Shown here: positions 18,001-26,997 of the stretch, one piece after another | Position numbering within the stretch: the stretch's first letter is position 1 | Layout of the letters: every line of letters starts with the position of its first letter | Assembly (NCBI GenBank): GCA_016792685.1 | Contig: JAEULQ010000135.1 | Location: 1 to 62,744 of the forward strand | Direction of reading: 5' to 3' | DNA: 62,744 nucleotides | Origin: Tabrizicola sp. | Lineage (GTDB): Bacteria > Pseudomonadota > Alphaproteobacteria > Rhodobacterales > Rhodobacteraceae | Made by a program: the position numbers and the translations under genes | The notes under the pieces: model-generated | What the model saw: the letters and a program-made list of their open reading frames with translations, nothing else | Database searches by the model: none | What the model was told of the DNA's origin: nothing

Positions 18001-19116
18001 ATGGATGGAACCCAAATGATCGACCAGTCTGACACAAAGGTCTCTGTCCGCGACCTCTCGGTCCGCTTCGGTGCCGTCAACGTGCTCAAGGGCCTGTCGC
18101 TCGATGTCCGCAAGGGCGAATTCCTGGTCCTGCTCGGCTCGTCCGGTTGCGGCAAGTCCACGCTTCTGAACGCAATCGCCGGATTGCAGGAACACAATGA
18201 GGGCCAGGTCTGGATCGGCGGGCGCAACGTGACCTGGGCCGAGCCATCAGAGCGGGACCTGGCGATGGTCTTCCAGTCCTACGCGCTTTACCCGTCGATG
18301 ACGGTGCGCGGGAACCTGTCCTTCGGGCTGCGCATGGCGGGGGCCCCGAAAGAGGAAATCGCCCGTGCGGTCGAAGGGGCGGCCGAGCTTTTGCAGATCA
18401 CCCATCTGTTGGACCGCCGTCCGCATGCCCTGTCCGGCGGCCAGCGCCAGAGGGTGGCCATCGGGCGCGCGCTGGTCCGCAACTCGGACCTGTTCCTGTT
18501 CGACGAACCCCTGTCGAACCTTGACGCCAAACTTCGGGCCGAGCTTCGGGTCGAACTAAAGACCCTGCACCAGCGGCTTGGCGCGACGATGATCTATGTC
18601 ACCCATGACCAGGTCGAGGCGCTGACCTTGGCGGACCGGGTAGCGATCATGAAGGATGGCATCATCCTGCAGCTCGACACGCCCGAGGCGGTCTACAACC
18701 GCCCCGCAAACCGCTATGCCGCCTCGTTCATGGGGGCGCCGCCGATGAACCTTCTGCCCGGGGTCCTGAAACGGGCAGGCGCCACCTGCCGGTTTGTCGG
18801 GGCTGGGCTTGAGCTTGAGATACCGGCCGATTGTCTGGCAGGCGACTGGCGCGACGGGCAGGAGGTGGAGCTGGGCGTGCGGCCGGAACATCTGTTCCTG
18901 ATCGGGCCGGGCGAGGCCGACCGGATCGGCACTGCGGCGGTGAAGCTGACCGAATTGCATGGCTCCGAGCAGATCATTTGGGCGGTGATCGGGGATACCA
19001 AGGTCGCCCTGCGGGCCTCGCCCGAAGTAAAGGTCGCTCTCGGACAGGATCATGCCTTCGGTTTGCATCGCCATCGCGTCAATCTTTACGATAAAGAGAG
19101 TGGGCTGCGGGTCTGA
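18001..19116 (+). CDS. ABC sugar transporter ATPase (UgpC/MsmK type)
   Basis: This 371-aa ATPase has Walker A (GSSGCGKST), Q-loop (FQSYALYPSM), signature LSGGQRQRVAIGRAL, Walker B (LFLFDEPLSNLD) and H-loop (YVTHDQVEA). About 130 C-terminal residues form the TOBE/MalK-like regulatory domain, including ELGVRPEHLFL. It completes the CUT1 importer. An alternative ATG lies 15 bp into the gene. Confidence 0.95.
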   Translation: MDGTQMIDQSDTKVSVRDLSVRFGAVNVLKGLSLDVRKGEFLVLLGSSGCGKSTLLNAIAGLQEHNEGQVWIGGRNVTWAEPSERDLAMVFQSYALYPSMTVRGNLSFGLRMAGAPKEEIARAVEGAAELLQITHLLDRRPHALSGGQRQRVAIGRALVRNSDLFLFDEPLSNLDAKLRAELRVELKTLHQRLGATMIYVTHDQVEALTLADRVAIMKDGIILQLDTPEAVYNRPANRYAASFMGAPPMNLLPGVLKRAGATCRFVGAGLELEIPADCLAGDWRDGQEVELGVRPEHLFLIGPGEADRIGTAAVKLTELHGSEQIIWAVIGDTKVALRASPEVKVALGQDHAFGLHRHRVNLYDKESGLRV

Positions 19117-19145
19117 TCCCGTGGGCTGAACGCTCTTTCATCGCG

Positions 19146-19859
19146 ATGGGAATGATGGACAAGGCTTTGCAGGACATGCCACGGCTGACCAAGCCGCAAG
19201 CAATAGTCGACCGGCTGGTCGACTTCATCGTGGCGGGTCAATTCACACCCGGCGACCAGTTGCCGACCGAGAAGGACCTGACCGAGGCCTTGGCGGTCGG
19301 CCGGTCCTCGCTGCGCGAGGCGATCCGCAAGCTTGAGGCGCTGGGGATCGTCCAGATCCGCCATGGCACCGGCACTTTCCTGAAGCGCGCGCCCGGCAAG
19401 ACCGAAGTCGTGGTGCCGCTTGCCATCGAGAACGAAAGCGAAAGCCTGTTGCAGGCGCTGGACATCCGGCGGGCGCTGGAAAGCCATGCCGCCGCACTGG
19501 CGGCGCGGACGGCGACGCCCGCGCAGATCGAGACGATCCGCCTCGAACTGGAAGAGATGGAGCGGGTCCACCAGAGCAAGGGCCAGGCGCTGGAGGAAGA
19601 CCTGCGCTTTCACCTTGCGGTCTATCAGGCCTCGAACAACCCGCTTTTCGAGCAGATCATCAACCCGGTGCGCGGCCCCTTCATGCGCTTTTTCAGCCAA
19701 CCGGCCGGAACCGAGCCCTTCGGCAAAAGCTCGTTCCACCTGCACCGGGAGCTTTACGAGACCATTGCCCGTCGCGATCCCGAAGGGGCGCGGCTGAAAA
19801 CGCTGGAGCTTTTGGACCATGTCGAACTGGAAATCCGCAAGGCGCGCCAAACCCCATGA
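19146..19859 (+). CDS. FadR-subfamily GntR transcriptional regulator
   Basis: This 237-aa protein has an N-terminal winged HTH (TEKDLTEALAVGRSSLREAIRKLEALGIVQIR, then HGTGTFL). A C-terminal all-helical FCD domain follows with the metal-site pattern: D and H in EEDLRFHLAVYQA, and H in FHLHRELYETI. FadR-type regulators usually repress a neighbouring catabolic operon until they bind a small carboxylate or sugar acid. It sits inside the sugar-importer operon, so local autoregulation through the palindrome at 13571-13597 is the obvious hypothesis. Confidence 0.92.
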   Translation: MGMMDKALQDMPRLTKPQAIVDRLVDFIVAGQFTPGDQLPTEKDLTEALAVGRSSLREAIRKLEALGIVQIRHGTGTFLKRAPGKTEVVVPLAIENESESLLQALDIRRALESHAAALAARTATPAQIETIRLELEEMERVHQSKGQALEEDLRFHLAVYQASNNPLFEQIINPVRGPFMRFFSQPAGTEPFGKSSFHLHRELYETIARRDPEGARLKTLELLDHVELEIRKARQTP

Positions 19860-19871
19860 CGGGTGTGGCGC

Positions 19872-21182
19872 ATGACGCTGTCGGCCATCGCCTCGTCGCC
19901 CGCCGCGCAATGGCAACCTGTGGATGCACTGCCCCTTTCCGGGAAAGGCGCAGATCTTGCCCTGAGCGGCCGGGTGATTTCCGACGGATTCCTGGGCTTT
20001 GGCGCCTGTTTCAATGAGCTTGGTTGGCTGGCCCTGTCGCGGGCGGGCGACAATGCCCGGCAAGAAGCGCTGAGCCGCCTCTTTGCCCCGGGTCAGGGCT
20101 GTGACTTCTCTTATTGCCGCCTGCCAATGGGGGCCAATGACTTTGCCGCCTCCTGGTACAGCTACTGCGAGACCCCCGGCGACTTCGCGCTGGAAAGCTT
20201 TTCGGTGGCCCGCGACGAGGAAGGCGTGCTGCCCTTCCTGAGGGCGGCTCAGGCCTTGCGGCCCGATCCGATCCGGCTCTTCGCCTCGCCCTGGTCTCCG
20301 CCGACCTGGCTGAAATTTCCCGCCGTCTACAATTTCGGCCATCTGATCGCCGAGCCGCGCTATCAGCAGACCTATGCCGCGTATTTCGTGAGATACCTGC
20401 AGGCCTATGCCGCGCTTGGGTTCAAGGTGGATGCCGTCCATGTCCAGAACGAGCCGGATTCCGATCAGAAATTCCCCTCGTGCCGCTGGACCGGCGCGCA
20501 ACTGGCCGAGTTCATCGGAAGTTACCTCGGGCCGGCTTTCACGGCGGCAGGGCTTTCGACCGAAATCTGGCTGGGGACGATCGAGCGGGGCGACTTCAAT
20601 GCCTGGGTTGGACGGGTCATGTCCGACCCCGCCGCCGCCCGCCATGTGCGGGGCCTGGGATTCCAATGGGCGGGAAAGGGCGCGATCCAGCGCAGCCATC
20701 TGGCCTTTCCCGACCTGCCGATCATCCAGACCGAAAGCGAATGCGGGGATGGCAAGAACGACTGGCCCTTTGCCCATTACGTCTTCGACCTGATCCAGCA
20801 TTACCTGACGAACGGGGCGCGGTCCTATGTCTACTGGAACATGGCCCTGCCCGGCGACACCGCCAGCAATGCCGCCAGTACTTGGGGCTGGAAGCAGAAT
20901 TCGCTGATCTCGGTCGACATGGCCAGCGGCGCGCTGAGCTACAATCCGGAATTCTGGATCATGCGCCACTTCGGCCAGTTCGTCCGGCCCGGAGCCTCGG
21001 TGCTGGAGCTTCAGGGCCGCATGGCCGCCAATGCGCTTGGTTTCCGCAATCCCGATGGCGGGCTGGTGATCGTCGTGCAAAACCCGCTGGACCGCGAAGC
21101 CCAGGTCCGCGTCGACGCAGCCGGTGGCGCTGTCGCAGCGCTGCCGGCCCAGTCGGTGACCACGCTCTGCCTCGACGGTTGA
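19872..21182 (+). CDS. GH30-family glycosidase (glucosylceramidase-like), cytoplasmic
   Basis: This 436-aa GH30 enzyme has a (beta/alpha)8 barrel plus a C-terminal beta-sandwich. The general acid Glu is in DAVHVQNEPDS and the nucleophile Glu is in IIQTESECGDG. Other family segments are GFGACFNELGW, YCRLPMGANDF, FASPWSPPTWLK and YVYWNMAL. GH30 members cleave beta-glucosyl, fucosyl or xylosyl linkages. No signal peptide is present, so it should act on an imported glycoside. A GTG at 19863 is an alternative start. It ends the cassette, 12 bp after the regulator. Confidence 0.88.
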   Translation: MTLSAIASSPAAQWQPVDALPLSGKGADLALSGRVISDGFLGFGACFNELGWLALSRAGDNARQEALSRLFAPGQGCDFSYCRLPMGANDFAASWYSYCETPGDFALESFSVARDEEGVLPFLRAAQALRPDPIRLFASPWSPPTWLKFPAVYNFGHLIAEPRYQQTYAAYFVRYLQAYAALGFKVDAVHVQNEPDSDQKFPSCRWTGAQLAEFIGSYLGPAFTAAGLSTEIWLGTIERGDFNAWVGRVMSDPAAARHVRGLGFQWAGKGAIQRSHLAFPDLPIIQTESECGDGKNDWPFAHYVFDLIQHYLTNGARSYVYWNMALPGDTASNAASTWGWKQNSLISVDMASGALSYNPEFWIMRHFGQFVRPGASVLELQGRMAANALGFRNPDGGLVIVVQNPLDREAQVRVDAAGGAVAALPAQSVTTLCLDG

Positions 21183-21188
21183 TCCCGG

Positions 21189-21656
21189 TCAGCCGATCCG
21201 TGCCAGCCCGGATTTGACTCGCCGCAGCGGGATCGAGCTTTCGATCGAGGCAACCCCCGGAACCTTGGTGAAGCGCCCGACCAGGAAGCGCTCGAAATCC
21301 TCTAGCCCCCGGGTGACGACGCGCAGCAGATAGTCACGGTTTCCGGTCATCAGCCAGCAGTCAACCACTTCGGGAAAGGCCTTCACCGCCGCTTCGAATT
21401 TCGCCAGCGCCTCGTCGACCTGCCGGTCAAGCTTGACCGAGACGAAGACCGAAAACGTATAGCCCAGCGCCGCCTCGTCGATCAGCGCGGCATAGCCGGT
21501 GATGATGCCGGCCTCTTCCAGCATCCGCACCCGCCGCGACACGGGCGAGGCAGACAGCCCGACTCCCTCTGCCAGATCGTTGATCGTCATGCGCCCGTCT
21601 CTTTGCAGGTGACGGAGAATGGCAAGGTCTTGCGCATCGGCATTGGCTGAAGCCAT
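21189..21656 (-). CDS. Lrp/AsnC family transcriptional regulator
   Basis: This 155-aa protein has an N-terminal HTH (ILRHLQRDGRMTINDLAEGV, then SASPVSRRVRMLEEAGII) and a C-terminal RAM ligand-binding domain (DCWLMTGNRDYLLRVV). The start at 21656 (MASANADAQDL) matches the family length. It is divergent from the E1 gene with a 119-bp shared gap, the classic arrangement of a local Lrp regulator and its target. Its 3' end faces the GH30 gene, 6 bp away. Confidence 0.93.
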   Translation of the reverse strand: MASANADAQDLAILRHLQRDGRMTINDLAEGVGLSASPVSRRVRMLEEAGIITGYAALIDEAALGYTFSVFVSVKLDRQVDEALAKFEAAVKAFPEVVDCWLMTGNRDYLLRVVTRGLEDFERFLVGRFTKVPGVASIESSIPLRRVKSGLARIG

Positions 21657-21775
21657 CACGATATCCTGAACAGTTGGCAGCTTATGCCAATCTATGCGGA
21701 TTTCTTGGCGAGAACGACAGAAATCAGCGGACAAATTGCGCTATCCTTGCGCGCACATGAGGCAAGGACATCAGC

Positions 21776-24175
21776 ATGATCGACACCGCGACCCGCCAGC
21801 ATCTGAAGACCATCGAAGCGCGGCTTCTGTGGCTGTCGCACTGGATGATCCATAACGCCAACCACATCAGGCCCAAGGTCGATGGGATCAAGATCGGCGG
21901 ACACCAGGCGTCCTCGGCCTCGATGGTCTCGATCATGACGGCGCTCTATTTCTCGGCGCTGAGGCCCGAGGACCGGGTGGCAGTCAAGCCGCATGCCTCG
22001 CCGATCTTCCATGCGATCCAATATCTTATGGGAAATCTGCCACTGGAGAAGATGCAGAATTTCCGCGGGCTTGGCGGGGTGCAGAGCTACCCGAGCCGAA
22101 CCAAGGATGTAGACGATGTCGACTTCTCGACCGGGTCGGTGGGTCTTGGCGTCGCGATTACCTCCTTCGCCTCGATCGTGCAGGATTACCTGCACGCAAA
22201 ACCCTGGGGGGCGGGGGCGCCCAAAGGTCGGATGGTCGCGCTGGTGGGCGACGCAGAGCTGGACGAGGGCAATGTCTACGAGGCCCTGCAGGAAGGCTGG
22301 AAGAACGGGTTGCGCAATTGCTGGTGGGTCATCGACTACAATCGCCAGTCGCTGGACGGCGTGGTGCATGAGGGGCTCTGGTCCCGGGTCGAACGGATCT
22401 TCGAGGCCTTTGGCTGGGATGTCGTGCGGGTGAAATACGGCCGCCTGCAGCGCGCGGCCTTTGAGGAGCCGGGAGGCGAGGCCCTGCTGCGCTGGATCGA
22501 CGATTGTCCCAACCAGCTTTATTCGGCGCTGACCTTCATGGGTGGCGCGGTCTGGCGCGCGCGGTTGATGGACGATCTTGGCGATCAGGGCGAGGTCAGC
22601 GCGCTGATCGCGCGTCGGTCGGATGCCGAGCTTGCCGCGTTGATGGAAAACCTTGGCGGCAACTGCGTGGAGACCATGGCCGAGACTTTCGCAGCCGTGA
22701 CCCATGACCGGCCGGTCTGCTTTCTCGCCTACACGATCAAGGGCTGGGGCACGCCGATTGCCGGGCACAAGGACAACCACGGCGGGCTGATGACCAAGGC
22801 GCAGATGGCGGACTGGCAGGCCCATATGGGCGTGGCCGAAGGCCAGGAATGGGACCGGCTGGCCGGTGTGCGCGACCCTGGCGCCCTGCAGGCCTTTCTC
22901 GACGCTGTGCCGTTCTTTGCCCGCGGTCGGCGCCGGTTTGCGGATGCACGCCTGCCGGTGCCGAACATTGGTTTTGCCACGGACCGCGAGATCTCGACCC
23001 AGATGGCCTTCGGCAAGATCCTCGACGATCTGGCCCGGACCGGCGGCGCTTTGGCCGACCGGATCGTCACCACCTCGCCGGACGTGACGGGAACCACGAA
23101 CCTTGGCCCCTGGGTCAACCGGCGCAAGCTCTTTGCACGCGAGGCCCGGCGCGACACGTTCCTGGACGAAAAGATCGCCACGACCGCGAAATGGGAATTC
23201 GCGCCCGAGGGCCAGCATATCGAACTGGGCATCGCCGAGATGAACCTGTTCCTGATGCTTGGCGCAGCAGGCCTGTCGCACAGCCTTTTCGGACGACGGC
23301 TGATCCCGATCGGCACGGTCTATGACCCGTTCGTCGCCCGGGGCCTCGATGCGCTGAACTATGCCTGTTACCAGGACGCGCGCTTCATGATCGTCGGCAC
23401 GCCGTCCGGGGTGACGCTGGCCCCGGAAGGCGGCGCGCACCAGTCGATCGCCTCGCCCCTGATCGGCATGGCTCAGGACGGGCTGGCAGCCTTCGAGCCC
23501 GCCTTCGCCGACGAACTGGCGCTGATCATGCACTGGGCTTTCGATTACCTGCAGCGCGACGGCGACGGCGATCCGGACGAGCGGACCTGGCTTCGGGACG
23601 AGACCGGCGGCTCGGTCTACCTGCGCCTGTCGACCAACCCGATCGAGCAGCCAGGTCGCCGCGCGGATGACAGTTTCCGGCAGGGGGTGATCGACGGGGC
23701 CTATTGGCTGCGTCCGCCGGGGCCGAACTGCGACGCGATCATCGCCTATCAGGGCGTGGTCGCCCCCGAGGCAATCGCGGCAGCCGGGATGGTGGGCGAA
23801 TACCGTCGCGATGTGGGCGTGCTGGCTGTTACCTCGGCCGACCGGCTGAATGCCGGCTGGACCGCAGCACAGCGCGCGCGAGCGCGGGGCAACGGGGCGG
23901 CGATCAGCCATGTGGAACGGCTGCTCGCCCCCCTGCCCCGGGATTGCGTCATCGTGACGGTGATCGACGGGCATCCGGCAACCCTGTCCTGGCTGGGTGC
24001 GGTGGCAGGTCACCGGACGGTGTCGCACGGGGTCGAGCACTTCGGGCAGACCGGCACGATCGGCGATCTCTACCGCCATTTCGGGCTGGACCGGCAATCG
24101 CTTGCCGGGTCAGTCCTGGCACATTCGAAGGGTCGGACTGCACCCGCAGCCCTTCGGATCGCCAGCAGCGGCTGA
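21776..24175 (+). CDS. AceE-type 2-oxoacid dehydrogenase E1 / transketolase-like protein
   Basis: This 799-aa thiamine-diphosphate enzyme is built like homodimeric pyruvate dehydrogenase E1. Visible segments are HPHASPIFHA-like VKPHASPIFHAIQYLMG, FSTGSVGLGVAITSFAS, the ThDP motif beginning GDAELDEGNVYEAL and ending WVIDYNRQSLD, and later IELGIAEMNLFLMLG. No E2 or E3 gene is adjacent. In Pseudomonas putida, mdeB encodes such an E1 acting on 2-oxobutyrate and lies next to an Lrp-type regulator, mdeR. That layout matches the divergent Lrp gene here, so an MdeB-like role is plausible but unproven. Confidence 0.8.
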   Translation: MIDTATRQHLKTIEARLLWLSHWMIHNANHIRPKVDGIKIGGHQASSASMVSIMTALYFSALRPEDRVAVKPHASPIFHAIQYLMGNLPLEKMQNFRGLGGVQSYPSRTKDVDDVDFSTGSVGLGVAITSFASIVQDYLHAKPWGAGAPKGRMVALVGDAELDEGNVYEALQEGWKNGLRNCWWVIDYNRQSLDGVVHEGLWSRVERIFEAFGWDVVRVKYGRLQRAAFEEPGGEALLRWIDDCPNQLYSALTFMGGAVWRARLMDDLGDQGEVSALIARRSDAELAALMENLGGNCVETMAETFAAVTHDRPVCFLAYTIKGWGTPIAGHKDNHGGLMTKAQMADWQAHMGVAEGQEWDRLAGVRDPGALQAFLDAVPFFARGRRRFADARLPVPNIGFATDREISTQMAFGKILDDLARTGGALADRIVTTSPDVTGTTNLGPWVNRRKLFAREARRDTFLDEKIATTAKWEFAPEGQHIELGIAEMNLFLMLGAAGLSHSLFGRRLIPIGTVYDPFVARGLDALNYACYQDARFMIVGTPSGVTLAPEGGAHQSIASPLIGMAQDGLAAFEPAFADELALIMHWAFDYLQRDGDGDPDERTWLRDETGGSVYLRLSTNPIEQPGRRADDSFRQGVIDGAYWLRPPGPNCDAIIAYQGVVAPEAIAAAGMVGEYRRDVGVLAVTSADRLNAGWTAAQRARARGNGAAISHVERLLAPLPRDCVIVTVIDGHPATLSWLGAVAGHRTVSHGVEHFGQTGTIGDLYRHFGLDRQSLAGSVLAHSKGRTAPAALRIASSG

Positions 24176-24188
24176 TGCAGGGAACCGG

Positions 24189-25151
24189 TTACCAGCGGAT
24201 ATGGGCAGGCCAGACGTAGTGTTCGTCCGGGTCGGCGAGCACCGGCCTCGCAAGTGCCATGGTCTTGCGCCGAAGCACGGTGGCCACCTCGTCACGCGGC
24301 AGGCGGCGCAGATCGTCTGAGGCGAGCGGCGTGCCCACGGAAAGATCGACGAACTGCCCCATCCGGCGGCGGGTCTCGTGGAAGATCAGTGCCACGCGCA
24401 ACGGATAGGATGTGTGGCTGGCAAGCTGGAAGAGACGCGAATTCTGCCCAGCGACATGAATCGGCAGGGTCGTCACACCTGGAAGCGTGGCCAGACGGCC
24501 GACGAAGGGATGCCAGGGTGCATCCACCGCGCGACCTCTGAGCGGCCGGTTGGCCGTCGCAACCCCGCCCGCTGGGAAGATCGCCACGACCTGCCCTTGC
24601 GCCAGAAGTGCGGCCGCGCGGCGGCGGGTTTCGCCGGTCAGGCGGCGGGCCTCTGGCGTGCCGGAGAAGTCGACCGGCAGGAGATGGGGGTCCACCTCCG
24701 GCACACGGCACAGAAGGCTGTTGGTCAGGATCCGCACATTGCCCCGCAGTCGCATGCCAAGCTGGCCCAGGGTCAGGCCATCCACCACTCCGAAAGGATG
24801 GTTGGCCACCAGAAGCAGTCCTCCGGTCCGGGGCAAGCGGTCAAGGCTCTCGGCCCCCGAGCGAATGCGCGGAACGATCCCAAGCTTGCGCAGTGCGGCG
24901 TCGAACACGGGCTCTCCCGGCCGTTTGTCGCACAGCGCCCAGTCGAGATAGAGCCGCCGCAAACGGGGCTGACCGGTCAGGGTCTCGACCGCGCGGATCA
25001 GGAAACGGCGAAAGCGCGACTGGCCGGGATGGGAATAGGTGAAGTCGACAGGTGGCGAGATCGGGCCCCGGTCGAAGGCAAGGACACCAGCGGCCAGGGC
25101 CTCCTCATCCTGCAGAAGATCGAAGTGGCTGGCAGGGGCGTGATGCGTCAT
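24189..25151 (-). CDS. Lysophospholipid acyltransferase family protein
   Basis: This 320-aa PlsC-like acyltransferase has the block-I motif in LLVANHPFGVVDGLTLGQL (His then Asp) and a block-III-like stretch QVVAIFPAGGVATANRP. Related alphaproteobacterial proteins are called putative hemolysin or OlsA-like; acylation of a lyso-lipid is the expected chemistry, with substrate unknown. An in-frame TTG 21 bp upstream is an alternative start. It is convergent with the E1 gene (13-bp gap). Confidence 0.8.
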   Translation of the reverse strand: MTHHAPASHFDLLQDEEALAAGVLAFDRGPISPPVDFTYSHPGQSRFRRFLIRAVETLTGQPRLRRLYLDWALCDKRPGEPVFDAALRKLGIVPRIRSGAESLDRLPRTGGLLLVANHPFGVVDGLTLGQLGMRLRGNVRILTNSLLCRVPEVDPHLLPVDFSGTPEARRLTGETRRRAAALLAQGQVVAIFPAGGVATANRPLRGRAVDAPWHPFVGRLATLPGVTTLPIHVAGQNSRLFQLASHTSYPLRVALIFHETRRRMGQFVDLSVGTPLASDDLRRLPRDEVATVLRRKTMALARPVLADPDEHYVWPAHIRW

Positions 25152-25294
25152 GGCGTGATCCGGGCCGGGCAATTGTTGCCCATCGCGGTAGCACCAAAGC
25201 GTGACAGTCAGGCGACGGCTGGATGACGGCTTGGCGACGTCTCGATCAAAAGACCGGCCTGCGGGCTCCGATCAATCCGGACCGCCGCCGCCGG

Positions 25295-26872
25295 TCAACC
25301 CCAGTGACCGAGGAGCACGTTGCGGGTAACCGCCTCGACCGGGCGATCACGGGCGATGAGGCCCGCGACCCACTCGCAACTGGCCGCGTTGAAGACCGCC
25401 CCCGTGCCCCTGCGGTATTCGGCCATGCAACCATTGCCTCGGCTGGCCAGGGCCACGGTTTCGGGCGTAACGGAGCCGTAGACATTCTGCGCCACTTCCT
25501 CGGCGTCGAGCGTGCCGATGAAATAGTCCATGTCGTGCCGGCCGGTGTGATGGGCAAGTGTGGTGGCAAGCGAAAGGCCGACAATGGTAAGCTCGCCCGC
25601 AAGCCCCGTGCCCTCGGCCGGATAGGGCAGGCCCTTGCGGATCTCATAGTCGATCCCGTCAACCTCGTAGCCAAAGATCTTCGACGCGGCGCCAAGCACA
25701 TCGCCATAGCCAAGACCGGTCTCGCGCAGGGACCAGTGCTCCGGCCGATAAAGCGTGAAGCCGCCCGCGCCATGGGCCGCGCACCTGCTCCAGCCGGCAT
25801 AGACGCCCATGCTTCCGGTCAGGCCCATGGTCGCCACCGCGGGGCGACGGGCGCGCGGGTGGTCCCAGTAACTGGTCAGCCGGTCTGTCGCGCCCAGCGG
25901 GTCCTCAGCCTCGGCCCGGGTCTTGTAACAGGTCTGGGTGGTCAGGTCGGCCGAAAGCCGCGTCTGCCAGAAGAAGTTGCCGCCAAAGCGGGCCAGCTCT
26001 CCCCCCCGGTCGAGCCAGGCATCCAGATGGTCCCGCATCTCCCAGGTCCAGTATTCATCATGGCCGACGATCACGGCCCGGGGATAGGCGTCAAGAAGAT
26101 GCGGATCGGCGTGCAGGTCATGCTGGGTGACATAGTCAAGCGCGATGCCCAGATCCTCGCACCAAAGGGCGAAGGGCCGCTCGAAGGCCGCCCAGCCGGA
26201 TGAGGCGTATTTCTTGGAAATTCCCTTGGCACGCGCATATTCCATATGCGGATAGCGGGGCCGCGTCAGCAAGGGCGATGCATGCGGGATGCGCGGCGCG
26301 TCCTTTGGCCAGCTTACAAAGCCCGTGGCCCAGGGGCGCAGAAGGCTCACCTCCGGCGCAAAGTCGCCCCCTGTCGGTCCGGTCAGCCCCTGATAATGGT
26401 TCGAGCCACCCCAGTCGTTGTAGGCGCACCAGGTTCCGGTCGCGAGGATAAGGGCCAGTCTTGCCGTGGGCTTGGCAGGCTTCAACACGAACATGCCTCG
26501 GGAGACATGGCCCGGCACCCGCAACGTGACGCTGTAGACGCCACTTGGCCAGTCTGGGGGGAGGACGGTTTCGAAGACCACGGGCCAGTCGCAACCCTTG
26601 ACCGAACAGTCGGCCGGTGTTGCCGCGAAACGGGTGGAGACCATGGTTTCCAGCACCTTGCGCGGCGCGATCCCGTCGCGGGCGATGGTCAGCCGCGCCT
26701 TTGGGGCAGAGGACATCGCATGCAGCCGCAGGGTCTGGCCCGGCGCATAGGACAGCGCCCCGGTATAGCCCCAGACCTGCGGGCGCGTGGGGTCGTCCGA
26801 GGCCATCTCGTAATAGTGCCCGGTGACGGGATCGCCGTCGTCATGGGGCCCGGTGACAAAGAAGCCTTGCAT
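25295..26872 (-). CDS. N,N-dimethylformamidase beta-subunit-like protein
   Basis: This 525-aa protein resembles the large subunit of N,N-dimethylformamidase (DMFase), which hydrolyses DMF to dimethylamine and formate. Landmarks are MQGFFVTGPHDDGDPVTGHYYEM, LILATGTWCAYNDWGGSNHYQG, the glutamine-amidotransferase-like core YPRAVIVGHDEYWTWEMRDHLDAWL, and GGNFFWQTRL. It is shorter than the roughly 760-aa DMFase subunit, and no gene for the small subunit is adjacent. The natural amide substrate is unknown. It is divergent from the FAD oxidase. Confidence 0.75.
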   Translation of the reverse strand: MQGFFVTGPHDDGDPVTGHYYEMASDDPTRPQVWGYTGALSYAPGQTLRLHAMSSAPKARLTIARDGIAPRKVLETMVSTRFAATPADCSVKGCDWPVVFETVLPPDWPSGVYSVTLRVPGHVSRGMFVLKPAKPTARLALILATGTWCAYNDWGGSNHYQGLTGPTGGDFAPEVSLLRPWATGFVSWPKDAPRIPHASPLLTRPRYPHMEYARAKGISKKYASSGWAAFERPFALWCEDLGIALDYVTQHDLHADPHLLDAYPRAVIVGHDEYWTWEMRDHLDAWLDRGGELARFGGNFFWQTRLSADLTTQTCYKTRAEAEDPLGATDRLTSYWDHPRARRPAVATMGLTGSMGVYAGWSRCAAHGAGGFTLYRPEHWSLRETGLGYGDVLGAASKIFGYEVDGIDYEIRKGLPYPAEGTGLAGELTIVGLSLATTLAHHTGRHDMDYFIGTLDAEEVAQNVYGSVTPETVALASRGNGCMAEYRRGTGAVFNAASCEWVAGLIARDRPVEAVTRNVLLGHWG

Positions 26873-26997
26873 GGTCGCCTCACGGATTTTCCCGGCAGCA
26901 TCCGCGCGCGACGGCGCGAAGGCAACGGCTTCCGCGCTGGTTTCGGCTTGAAATGCGGCGGGGGCTGTGCCTCCCTTCGCAAAAACTTGGGGGGATC

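Noticed and set aside
19086-21080. 664-codon open frame on the minus strand opposite the FadR and GH30 genes
   Set aside because: It lies entirely antisense to two well-supported genes, has no recognisable domain and low-complexity composition; it is a GC-rich shadow frame.
21692-24097. 801-codon open frame on the minus strand opposite the E1 gene
   Set aside because: Same reason: the plus-strand frame has clear ThDP-enzyme motifs over its whole length, and the minus frame has none.
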